Origin: DASRBO01 sp035653595
GTDB lineage: Bacteria; Actinomycetota; Acidimicrobiia; Acidimicrobiales; JAJPHE01
Assembly (NCBI GenBank): GCA_035653595.1
Contig: DASRBO010000157.1
Location: 1-37,743, forward strand
Reading direction: 5' to 3'
DNA: 37,743 nucleotides
The notes below the pieces were generated by a model. It did not search any database, was not told where the DNA came from, and saw nothing but the letters and a program-made list of their open reading frames with translations. A program made the translations under genes and the position numbers. This document shows, piece after piece, positions 24,313 to 31,831 of this stretch (positions are counted from its first letter, which is position 1; each line of letters opens with the position of its first letter).

Positions 24313-26138
24313 CGGTAGGCCCGGGCCTGCAGCTCGTAGAGCTCGGCGTAGGTACCGCCCGCCTCCATCAGCTCCTCGTGGCTACCGGCCTCGATGACCC
24401 GCCCGCCGGCCAGCACGACGATCAGGTCCGCCATGCGCACGGTCGAGAACCGGTGCGACACCAGCACGGTTATCGAGCCCGACCGGTCGGCGGCGGTGGC
24501 GGCGGCCGAGGCGTACCGCTCGAACAGGGCGTGCTCGGTTTCGGCGTCCAGGGAGGCGGTGGGTTCGTCCAGTACCAGCAGGAGGGGATCCTCGCGCATC
24601 ATGGCCCGGCCCAGGGCCAACTTCTGCCACTGGCCCCCGGACAGCTCGGCCCCGTCGCTGAAGGCCTTGCCCAGCTGGGTGTCGAGACCGTTCTCCATGG
24701 CGTCGATCACGTCGCTGCCGTGGGCGCGCTGCAGGGCGGCTCGGACGGCCCCGTCGTCGTCGAGGTGGGGGAGGGCTCCCACCCCCACCGCCTGGCGGGC
24801 CACGAACTCGAACTTGGCGAAGTCCTGGAAGCCGGCGGTGACCCGCGACCGCCACTTGCCCCGGTCGATCGAGGTCAGGTCGACGCCGTCGACGAGGATG
24901 CGGCCGCCGGAGGGTTGGTACATGCCGGTAAGGAGCTTGATCAGGGTGGTCTTGCCTGCTCCGTTCTCCCCGACCAGGGCCACCGTCGAGCCGGCCGGTA
25001 GGACGAGGTCCACCCCGGCGAGGATCTCCTCGGTCGTGCCCGGGTAGGCGAAGCACAGCCCTTCGATCAGGATGCCCTGGCTCAGCCGTTCGGGCGCGAC
25101 CCCGTCGCGGGCACGGTCGGCCCGCTCGCTGGCCGAGTGGAGGTCGGACAGCCACACGAAGCGGTGGGCGATGCGGAGGCACTGGGCGAGAGCGGCGACC
25201 ATCCCGACCGTCTGGGACACCAGCTGGTTGATGGAGGCGGCCAGGGCGATGACCAGGACCACGTCACCGATGGTGGCCCGGCCGTGCACCGCCCGCCGGA
25301 TCATCAGGAAGATGGCGAGTCCGTAGCCGAGGGCGAAGAACAGCCACGACAGGCTCACCACCGCAGTGGAGCCGAGGGACGCGGCGTCCTGCACCCTCTC
25401 GACCCGCCGCCAGGTGGTCCGGTGGCGGTTGACCAGCTTGGGCTGCAGGCCGAAGATGCGCATCTCCTTGGCCGGCGCAGCGGTGGTGGCCACATCGAAG
25501 AGGTGGCGGGCCGCCCTGGTGTCCTCGGCGGCGGCGTCGGCCGCCTGCTGGGTGCGCTGGACGCTCCACGCCGTGGCCAGGACGGTGGGGATGCCGAACA
25601 GCGGCAGGAACAGCAGCTGGGGGTCCTCGTGGACGAGGAGGGCGACGGTGCCCACTGCCTGCACGATCGCCCCCATGCCCTGGACGAAGATGGCCGAGGC
25701 AGAGGCGAGGAGCCCTCGCTGCTGACGGAGGATCTCCAGCCTGTCGGCGTGGTCGGCCCGCTCGTAGTGCTCGAGGCCGGAGGTGGCGGCGGTGAGCTCG
25801 ATCAGGCGACGATCGACATAGGCCGACACCCGTTCAAGCAGGGGGATCAGCACGTTGACCCCGCTCCAGATGGCGAAGGCGAGCACGGCGGCCGTCACGC
25901 CGAGCACGGCTGCCGAACGCAGCACGGCGTGAGCGTGTCCCTCGGCGGCGGCATTCACCAGCTGCTTGAGCCACAGGGCGACCAGCACCCCCATGAGCGG
26001 TGCCACGCCGAACAGGACTCCGGAGGCGACCGCCCGCCCCCGGTCGGCCCGGAGGGTGATCGTGACCGTGGCCTGGGCGGCCCGCAGCCAACCCCGCCAT
26101 CCGAGGCGCTCCTTGGCCAGTGCCTGGAGGGGGATCAT
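24309..26138 (-). CDS. ABC exporter half 2 (membrane domain fused to ATPase)
   Basis: 609 residues from ATG 26138, which overlaps the stop of the first ABC gene by 4 bp. The N-terminal half has about six transmembrane segments. The C-terminal ATPase has Walker A GENGAGKTTLIKLL, Q-loop GFQDFAKFEF, signature LSGGQWQKLALGRAM, Walker B LLLVLDEPTASLD and the His switch VLVSHRFST. All catalytic residues are canonical. The FQDF Q-loop style is shared with exporters of lantibiotic-like peptides and with RamA/RamB-type transporters. It probably dimerises with the product of the preceding gene. It is followed by an MFS gene with a 4-bp overlap. Confidence 0.93.
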   Translation of the reverse strand: MIPLQALAKERLGWRGWLRAAQATVTITLRADRGRAVASGVLFGVAPLMGVLVALWLKQLVNAAAEGHAHAVLRSAAVLGVTAAVLAFAIWSGVNVLIPLLERVSAYVDRRLIELTAATSGLEHYERADHADRLEILRQQRGLLASASAIFVQGMGAIVQAVGTVALLVHEDPQLLFLPLFGIPTVLATAWSVQRTQQAADAAAEDTRAARHLFDVATTAAPAKEMRIFGLQPKLVNRHRTTWRRVERVQDAASLGSTAVVSLSWLFFALGYGLAIFLMIRRAVHGRATIGDVVLVIALAASINQLVSQTVGMVAALAQCLRIAHRFVWLSDLHSASERADRARDGVAPERLSQGILIEGLCFAYPGTTEEILAGVDLVLPAGSTVALVGENGAGKTTLIKLLTGMYQPSGGRILVDGVDLTSIDRGKWRSRVTAGFQDFAKFEFVARQAVGVGALPHLDDDGAVRAALQRAHGSDVIDAMENGLDTQLGKAFSDGAELSGGQWQKLALGRAMMREDPLLLVLDEPTASLDAETEHALFERYASAAATAADRSGSITVLVSHRFSTVRMADLIVVLAGGRVIEAGSHEELMEAGGTYAELYELQARAYR

Positions 26139-27994
26139 GGCTCGAGGGCCCCGGCTGCTGGAGCCTCGGTGCCGGCGGGCTCGAAGCGCGCCGCCTGCAG
26201 GCGGAACATCTCGGCGTAACGGCCGCCGGTGGCCATCAGGCTGTCGTGGTCGCCGTCCTCGATTACCCGGCCATCCTCCAGCACCACGATGCGGTCCGCC
26301 CGGCGCACGGTGGAGAAGCGGTGCGAGATGAGGACCGTCGTGAGGCCGCGGGTCAGGTCGAGGAAGCGGTCGTAGAGCTCGGCCTCGGCTCGGACGTCGA
26401 GGTTGGCCGTGGGCTCGTCGAGGATGAGCACGCCGGCGCCCGCCTCCACCGCCGCCATGGCCCGGGCCAGGGCGACCCGCTGCCACTGGCCTCCGGACAG
26501 CTCGGTGCCGTCGGTGAACTGGCGCGACAGCGTGCTGGACCAGCCGTGGGGGAGCTCGGCGACCACCGCTTCGGCCCCGGCACGGGCGGCGGCCCGGTCG
26601 AGGGCGGCCACGTCGGGGCTCTGGCCCACGTCGGCGAAGCTCACGTTGTCCGACACCGGCAGGGCGAAGCGGGTGAAGTCCTGGAAGATGGCCGCCACCC
26701 GGGGCTGCCACGACCGCGGCTCGAGGTCGGTCAGCGGCACGTCGTCGACGGTGATGCGACCGGAGGTGGGGTCGTACAGCCGGGCCAGCAGCTTGACCAA
26801 CGTCGTTTTGCCCGCCCCGTTGCGCCCGACGATGGCCAGCGAGCGGCCGGCTTCGATCTCGAGGTTCAGCTCGGAGTAGATCGGCAGGCTGGAGCCCGGG
26901 TAGGAGAAGCCCACCCCGTCGAAGCGGATCGAGCGGTGGGGGAGCCCGTCGGCGGCCCGGTCACCGCTCATGGTCATGGCGGCCGTGGTGCGCTCCAGCT
27001 CGAGCACGGCCGGTACCGCCGCCGCCCCGTAGGTCATGTTGAGCCAGTTGGAGTTGACCTGCATCAGAATGGCCGAGCCCTGCACCGCCCCGATCAACAC
27101 GGTGAGGTGCCCGATGGTGATCTGGTGGGCGACGGCGGCGTATCCGATGAGGCTGTAGGCGAGGAAGTCCGTCGCCCCGGCGGCGGCGATGGCCAGGAAG
27201 ATCGCCCACCGGCGCCGGTCGCGGGAGGCCAGCACGGTCTTCATGGCCGCCGTCCATTCCTCGCCGAAGCGGTGCACCAACCATCGCTCCAACCCGAACA
27301 CCCGTATCTCCTTGGCCGCCGGAGGAGTCAGGGCGAGGTCGCGGATGTAACCGGCGCGGCGGAACGTCTCGGTCTCCAGGACCAGGCCGGCCAGGCTGCG
27401 GCGCAGCTCCCAGGTCTGCACCTGCACGATGGTGAGGTCCACCACCAGGACGAGGCCCGCCAGCCACCAGCGATAGGTGGCGAGCAGGCCGGCGGCGGCC
27501 GCTCCCCCCAGGCGGCTTGCCACCATCCCCGACAGGGCGGCGGTGGCCTGGGTCGGGGTGAACTGGGCGGTGCCGACGCCCTGGGCCTGGGAGACGAGGT
27601 CAAGGGTGGCGGGGTCCTCGAGGTGGGCGATGCCCGGCGGCCGGAGGGCGGCGGTCATGACCCGGCGTCGGAGGGAGCCGGTCAGGCGCCGCCCGAGCAT
27701 GTTGGCCAGCGAGTCGAGGACCGGGGGAGCGGCCTGCTGCAGGGCGAAGATCGACGCCGTGGCCACCAGGGCCAGTATCAGGCGGTGGCCGGCGGCCGAG
27801 CCCAGGCCGGCCCGCACCGTGGGGGTGACCCCGCCTACCAAGGCCCCGCTGGCCAGGGCGAAGCTGAGCGGCAGCACGGTGGTGACCGACAAGGCGAGCG
27901 CCCACACCAGCGTCAACCCCGGGCTGGCCACGGGCAGCTGGCGCACCAGTGCCGCCACCGGCCCCCAGGTGCTGGCCCGCCGCCGCAGGGCCAT
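26135..27994 (-). CDS. ABC exporter half 1 (membrane domain fused to ATPase)
   Basis: About 619 residues from ATG 27994, chosen because GGGGGG lies 6 nt upstream; ATG 28015 and an in-frame 28084 are alternatives. A six-helix membrane domain precedes an ATPase with Walker A GRNGAGKTTLVKLLARLYDP, Q-loop IFQDFTRFAL, signature LSGGQWQRVALARAM, Walker B VLILDEPTANLD and H-loop VLISHRFST. The ATP site is intact, as in half 2. The two halves probably form a heterodimeric exporter. The gene follows the DUF4097 gene by 40 bp, so the operon likely continues from the upstream regulator. Confidence 0.93.
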   Translation of the reverse strand: MALRRRASTWGPVAALVRQLPVASPGLTLVWALALSVTTVLPLSFALASGALVGGVTPTVRAGLGSAAGHRLILALVATASIFALQQAAPPVLDSLANMLGRRLTGSLRRRVMTAALRPPGIAHLEDPATLDLVSQAQGVGTAQFTPTQATAALSGMVASRLGGAAAAGLLATYRWWLAGLVLVVDLTIVQVQTWELRRSLAGLVLETETFRRAGYIRDLALTPPAAKEIRVFGLERWLVHRFGEEWTAAMKTVLASRDRRRWAIFLAIAAAGATDFLAYSLIGYAAVAHQITIGHLTVLIGAVQGSAILMQVNSNWLNMTYGAAAVPAVLELERTTAAMTMSGDRAADGLPHRSIRFDGVGFSYPGSSLPIYSELNLEIEAGRSLAIVGRNGAGKTTLVKLLARLYDPTSGRITVDDVPLTDLEPRSWQPRVAAIFQDFTRFALPVSDNVSFADVGQSPDVAALDRAAARAGAEAVVAELPHGWSSTLSRQFTDGTELSGGQWQRVALARAMAAVEAGAGVLILDEPTANLDVRAEAELYDRFLDLTRGLTTVLISHRFSTVRRADRIVVLEDGRVIEDGDHDSLMATGGRYAEMFRLQAARFEPAGTEAPAAGALEP

Positions 27995-28034
27995 CAGATT
28001 CCCCCCAGCGCTCATGTTCGACCGGGCCCAGGCC

Positions 28035-28859
28035 CTAACCGGCCCGCTCGGCGAAGGAAGAAGGGACCCGGGCGATGCGGACATCTCCTGTCGCCGTGAA
28101 GGCTCGGATGACCACCAGGTCGGCCGGTTCGCCTCCGGCTCCCCGAGGCGGCACGGTGTCGAGATCGATGTCGGAGCTGGCCTGCCCGGTGACCGACGAC
28201 GCCTGAACCTGCACGGTCCTGCCGGCGAGCACCCCCAACCGGATGTCTCCGCTGGCGCTCTCCGCCCTCACGTCACCGGAGGAGATGGAGCGCACCTCGA
28301 GGTCACCCGACGCCGTCTTCAGCGACACCTGCCCGCCCCGGACGTCCGCGGCGCTGATGTCGCCCGAAGTGGTGCGTAGTTGCGCCGAGCCCTCGAGGCG
28401 GTGCACCACCAGGTCACCGCTCAGGGACTTGGCCCGCAGGTCGGAGGCCTGGTCGATCTCGACGTTGCCCGAGGTGGACTCGGCCAGACAGGAGAACCGG
28501 CCCCGGGCGGCGATGTCGGCCGACAACGACCGCAGGTGGAGCACCGCCTCGTGTGGCGTCCGGACGCGGACGGTGGCCCCGGACACGGTGGAGAAGGAGA
28601 AGGAGAAGCGCGGCCCGGACAGGGCGTCGGAGATCATCTGGCCGGGCGAGCGGAAGCGGGCGGGGACCGTCACCTCCACCCGGTGCCCGGCCCCGGTGGG
28701 CGAGACCGAGATGCTGGTGTCCTCCAGCAGCTCGTCCTGGTTCGAGTCCACCTCCACCTCGGTGAAGGGCTGGTCCCAACCGACCACCTCGATGAGGCCC
28801 ACCTTGTTGTAGACCTCGATGGTCACCGGACCGGGTGTGTCGAAGCGCTCCTGGCGCAC
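28035..28859 (-). CDS. DUF4097-family beta-strand-repeat protein
   Basis: 274 residues from GTG 28859, which follows GGAGGA by 5 nt; a start at 28904 would overlap the previous gene. The C-terminal two thirds is a ladder of short beta repeats with SGD/SGN turns: STSGNVEIDQ, SLSGDLVVHRL, TTSGDISAADVRG, TASGDLEVRSI, SASGDIRLGVL. This is typical of DUF4097/adhesin-like beta-helix proteins. No signal peptide or anchor is visible, so location is unclear. Its position between a ribbon-helix-helix regulator and an ABC exporter suggests a role tied to that export unit, such as a membrane-stress sensor. That role is inference. Confidence 0.85.
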   Translation of the reverse strand: MRQERFDTPGPVTIEVYNKVGLIEVVGWDQPFTEVEVDSNQDELLEDTSISVSPTGAGHRVEVTVPARFRSPGQMISDALSGPRFSFSFSTVSGATVRVRTPHEAVLHLRSLSADIAARGRFSCLAESTSGNVEIDQASDLRAKSLSGDLVVHRLEGSAQLRTTSGDISAADVRGGQVSLKTASGDLEVRSISSGDVRAESASGDIRLGVLAGRTVQVQASSVTGQASSDIDLDTVPPRGAGGEPADLVVIRAFTATGDVRIARVPSSFAERAG

Positions 28860-28884
28860 TGATCCTCCTCCCTCCGTCTGGCCC

Positions 28885-29352
28885 TCAGGCCTGTCCGAAG
28901 CCACTGATGCGGCTGCCCCGAATCACCCGCCGCTTGACGAACCCATCGGGATGAACGGCGCGACTCAGCGCCCGGACCAACCAGGCGTTGGTGGAGACCC
29001 CTTCCTGATCGGCGAGCGACTCGATCCTGGCCTTGAGCTGCTCAGGCAGTCGCAGGGTGATGCGGGACGCCCCGTCTGCCCCGTCACCCGGTATGACCGG
29101 CTCAGGGTCGGGCGGGAGCACCAGCACCAGGGCGGCGTCGTCCCCGGACACCCGCAGCTCCACCTGACCCTCGGGCAGCTGGGCCGACACCTCGGCCGCC
29201 GCCTGGCCCAGCACGTCGAGGAGCCGGACGGTGGCGGTGGGGCCCAGGGCCGCCACCAGCCGCTCCGCCGCCCGGGCGGTGGCCTCGTCGCCCAGCCCAC
29301 CGAGAACGGCCAGGTCCTGGCTCAGACTCTCGACCGCCACTGACAGTTGCAT
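28885..29352 (-). CDS. Ribbon-helix-helix (Arc/HicB-like) DNA-binding protein, likely autorepressor
   Basis: 155 residues. The C-terminal part, SRITLRLPEQLKARIESLAD then EGVSTNAWLVRALSRAV, is a clear ribbon-helix-helix motif: a beta strand (RITLRLP) followed by two helices. The N-terminal 90 residues are an alpha/beta segment of unknown type that could bind a ligand. ATG 29352 overlaps the first of two ATGACGTCAT palindromes, with a CATAAT -10-like box 6 nt upstream and no Shine-Dalgarno site, which fits a leaderless mRNA. The gene is first in a minus-strand run: DUF4097, ABC, ABC, MFS. Confidence 0.85.
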   Translation of the reverse strand: MQLSVAVESLSQDLAVLGGLGDEATARAAERLVAALGPTATVRLLDVLGQAAAEVSAQLPEGQVELRVSGDDAALVLVLPPDPEPVIPGDGADGASRITLRLPEQLKARIESLADQEGVSTNAWLVRALSRAVHPDGFVKRRVIRGSRISGFGQA

Positions 29353-29371
29353 GACGTCATTATGACGTCAT
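29351..29371. promoter_or_regulatory. Tandem palindromic operator (ATGACGTCAT twice)
   Basis: Two identical perfect palindromes ATGACGTCAT occupy 29351-29360 and 29362-29371, so their centres are 11 bp apart, one helical turn. The pair overlaps the -10-like box and the start codon of the ribbon-helix-helix gene. Ribbon-helix-helix repressors such as MetJ bind tandem palindromes with a similar GACGTC core, so repression of this gene and its operon is a strong inference. Confidence 0.75.
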
Positions 29372-29387
29372 CACCGGGACAAAGCAA
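29359..29387 (-). promoter_or_regulatory. Promoter of the ribbon-helix-helix/exporter operon (leaderless)
   Basis: On the minus strand, a -35-like TTGCTT (29387-29382) and a -10-like CATAAT (29364-29359) are 17 bp apart. The ATG begins 6 nt after the -10 box, so transcription would start at or near the A of ATG. The -35 matches TTGACA in only three positions. Confidence 0.5.
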
Positions 29388-29645
29388 TGCCAACGGGTCC
29401 GTCTACGCAAAAGCCGCCGGGAGGGCGGCCCCGGCGGCCGGCCGATCGGCCCTCGCGCCGCCCGGTCCGGGGCCGTCTGGTCGCCCGGCCGAGGCTGTCT
29501 CACCGCCCGCATGGGATCCGGCCGAAGAGCCGACATCTTTCCTTTACAGGGGCCCGACCGGCTGGTACCACTGCCGAACAGCAGCCGTCGTGGGCGGGCG
29601 CCGCTTCGGTTCTCGGGTGACGCCCGCACCGGAGAGGAGGTCGCT

Positions 29646-30107
29646 GTGCGCAGGGCACTGATCGGTGGTGTTGTCGGCACGGCGGCCTTGGTCCTGGGAC
29701 CGGTCGCCCTGGCCGGTGCAGCTCCGGGTGGCGCATTCGTCACCGGGTCGGGGAACACCTACGTCAACGGGTTCTACCGGACCTTCACCGTCGATGCGCG
29801 GACGGCACCGGACGGGACCGTCAGCGGCCAAGCGGAGGTACAGGCACGGGAGACGGACGACACCGTGCACCTCGCCGTCAACTGCCTGGTGGTGGATGGG
29901 AACGTCGCCTACCTGAGCGGGGTTGTGACCCAGTCGACCGAGGACCCGAGCCTGATCGGCAACACCAGCAACTTCACCGTCGAGGATGACTCCCCCGACA
30001 TGATCAGCCTCGCCACTCGCAGCAGCTCCGGCCCGTGCTCCGACTCGGGCAACCGGCAGGCGCCGAGCCTCACCGTCGCCCACGGGAACATCACCATTCA
30101 CTCCTGA
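29646..30107 (+). CDS. Small secreted protein of unknown function
   Basis: 153 residues from GTG 29646, preceded by GAGGAGG 6 nt upstream. A signal peptide is visible: VRRALIGGVVGTAALVLGPV then ALAGAAPGG. The mature part is rich in Thr, Ser, Asn and Asp with beta-strand character: NTYVNGFYRTFTVDARTAPD, VHLAVNCLVVDGNVAYLSGV, and a late Cys in SSGPCSDSG that could pair with Cys in LAVNC. No enzyme motif is recognised. It is divergent from the ribbon-helix-helix operon. The 274-bp gap between them (29372-29645) holds no gene I can support. Confidence 0.8.
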   Translation: MRRALIGGVVGTAALVLGPVALAGAAPGGAFVTGSGNTYVNGFYRTFTVDARTAPDGTVSGQAEVQARETDDTVHLAVNCLVVDGNVAYLSGVVTQSTEDPSLIGNTSNFTVEDDSPDMISLATRSSSGPCSDSGNRQAPSLTVAHGNITIHS

Positions 30108-30190
30108 GGGTCGGGGACAGGACCCAACGGCGGGCACGGCCCCTTCGCCACCGGGGTCGCAGTCAAGGCTGCCCTGGGCCCCGACCGGCG

Positions 30191-31069
30191 TCACCGGGTG
30201 CTCGCCAGCCGGTGGCGCTCGAGCCTGAGGCCGAGGGCCCGGTTGATCCTGACCAGCTGGGCCGCCTCGGCCACGATCGTCGGCGTCCACCACGTCTCGG
30301 CCGGCTTCTCGATGCCCCACCCGTCACCGATCGTGATGGCCGAATGGGAGACGAGCCCTTGCCGGTCCCGCCACACCAGGACGGTCCCGACGTCCTCGTC
30401 GCTGCCTCCGCGGGTGCAGCACTCCGCCAGGAACGATTCGAAGGGCTCCCGCAGGACACGGGCACCGGTCGGAGCCCGGCCGACGGCGGCCACAGTGGCG
30501 CCGAAACAGTTCGGCCCGCTCGACGGTGGGAAGACGCCGACCACGGCCCTGGCCCGCGGGAGCCTCTCCTGGCAGCGGGCCCAGGTCGCCTCGCTCACCT
30601 CTTCATGACGTGACGCCAGCTGCCTGCCATCCTCGACCTGGGCCCGGATGACAGGCTCGGGGTTCAGGTCCAGCAGGGACGGCCACCATACGAAGCGGTG
30701 GCCGTCGGCCTGCGAGCGGAGCCGGTCGCGGTCGAAGTCGTGCTCCCATCGGCGCACCGTCGGAACGGCGCCCCGTCGCTTCAGCGCCTGCAGCCGCACC
30801 AGCCGGGCCCGATCGGCTCGAGGAAGGTCCATGAACGACGACTCGTCCAACCAGACGACCGCCGTCGCATCGCGGATACGCCAGCCCGTGTAGGTGCAGC
30901 GCAGGTCGTCGTCGAGCTCGGGAGCGTCTTCGAGGTCCACACAGGCGAACCCGTCCTGCGGCCGGACGAAGAAGGGTTGGCGCTCGGGGGCAAGGTAGCT
31001 GCGCCACCGCCTCATCAAGGCCTCAGGAACCTCAATTCCCAGCAGCCTCATCGAGCGGCGCGAGGTCAC
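30191..31069 (-). CDS. NlpC/P60-like cysteine peptidase/amidase-type protein (tentative)
   Basis: 292 residues from GTG 31069, overlapping the GNAT stop by 4 bp. The last 110 residues look like a papain-like fold: a Cys at the start of a helix in GPNCFGATVAAVG (Cys188), then GTVLVWRDRQGLVSHSAITI with His242, followed by GDGWGIEKPA. This strand-His-strand pattern is that of NlpC/P60 domains. The N-terminal 180 residues are Arg/Trp-rich and unrecognised. There is no signal peptide, so it is unlikely to act on cell wall outside the cell. The family call rests on local motifs only. Confidence 0.55.
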   Translation of the reverse strand: MTSRRSMRLLGIEVPEALMRRWRSYLAPERQPFFVRPQDGFACVDLEDAPELDDDLRCTYTGWRIRDATAVVWLDESSFMDLPRADRARLVRLQALKRRGAVPTVRRWEHDFDRDRLRSQADGHRFVWWPSLLDLNPEPVIRAQVEDGRQLASRHEEVSEATWARCQERLPRARAVVGVFPPSSGPNCFGATVAAVGRAPTGARVLREPFESFLAECCTRGGSDEDVGTVLVWRDRQGLVSHSAITIGDGWGIEKPAETWWTPTIVAEAAQLVRINRALGLRLERHRLASTR

Positions 31070-31623
31070 GGCGGGCTCCGGCGGGACGCTTGGCCACGGT
31101 GAGGCCCGCCGGCGTTGGGATCGAGACGGTAGAGGGTGTGGGTCGCGGTGGTCCCGACCTCCTCGAAGCCGAGCCGCTGGTACAGAACCCGGGCCCGATT
31201 GGCGTGAAGGGTCCCGAGCACCACCGGGACGTGGCGCTCCTCGGCCCGGCGGGTTGCGTCCATGACCAGGGCCGAGCCGATGCCCTGGTTCTGGAACTCA
31301 GGCGCTATCACGAGTTCGCGGACGTGGACGTCATCACTTCGCTCCTCGACGCAGACGTAGCCGCAAGGCTGGCCCCACCACTCCAGGACCTCAAAGATCT
31401 CGACCAACCAGTCACGGTCGAAGAACCGGTCCTGCTCAGTCTCGTCCCAGCCGCCGAACTGGGCCTCGACCACCTGGCGGAGCGCGCAGTGATGTACCTG
31501 GCGGGCCCAGTCAGTGTCCGTGACGGCGGCAGGGCGGCGAGACAACCCGGAGGGGAGCAATTGGCTGATCGACACCAGTGTTCCCGACGGGCCTCCCAAA
31601 CGCCATCGGGGTTCGCCCAGCAC
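31066..31623 (-). CDS. GNAT-family N-acetyltransferase
   Basis: 185 residues in the longest frame (GTG 31623), which lacks a ribosome-binding site; the real start could be a later in-frame GTG, since conservation probably begins near TDTDWARQVHHCALRQVVEA. The GNAT acetyl-CoA core is visible: VHVRELVIAPEFQNQGIGSA (with the Q-x-x-G-x-G/A phosphate loop), LGTLHANRARVLYQRLGFEE, and VGTTATHTLYRLDP. The acceptor is unknown. It overlaps the NlpC/P60-like gene by 4 bp, so the two are likely co-translated. Confidence 0.88.
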   Translation of the reverse strand: MLGEPRWRLGGPSGTLVSISQLLPSGLSRRPAAVTDTDWARQVHHCALRQVVEAQFGGWDETEQDRFFDRDWLVEIFEVLEWWGQPCGYVCVEERSDDVHVRELVIAPEFQNQGIGSALVMDATRRAEERHVPVVLGTLHANRARVLYQRLGFEEVGTTATHTLYRLDPNAGGPHRGQASRRSPP

Positions 31624-31831
31624 GCAGGGATACGGCGCTGGGGGGCGCCGATCCGGTAGGCGGGCGGGGCGGCCACGCAGAACCTGGCTCTCGACGCTGC
31701 CGGCGGGCGACGACCAATTCGCTTGCCGAAGGGCCGGAGTGCCAGGAGGCCGATCGAGTGTCTGGCCTCATGATCCGGCTGGATCACCCAGACGGCGGCG
31801 AATCAGACGGCCACGAGCCACATACGACACC

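Noticed and set aside
23023..28859. Lanthipeptide or RamA/B-like biosynthetic cluster
   Set aside because: The ABC halves resemble such exporters, but no precursor peptide, lanthionine synthetase or other modification enzyme is present nearby.
29347..29661. Plus-strand open frame in the gap before the secreted protein, as a possible exported peptide
   Set aside because: It is Pro/Ala/Arg-rich, lacks a ribosome-binding site, has no leader or core peptide features, and overlaps the start of the secreted gene.
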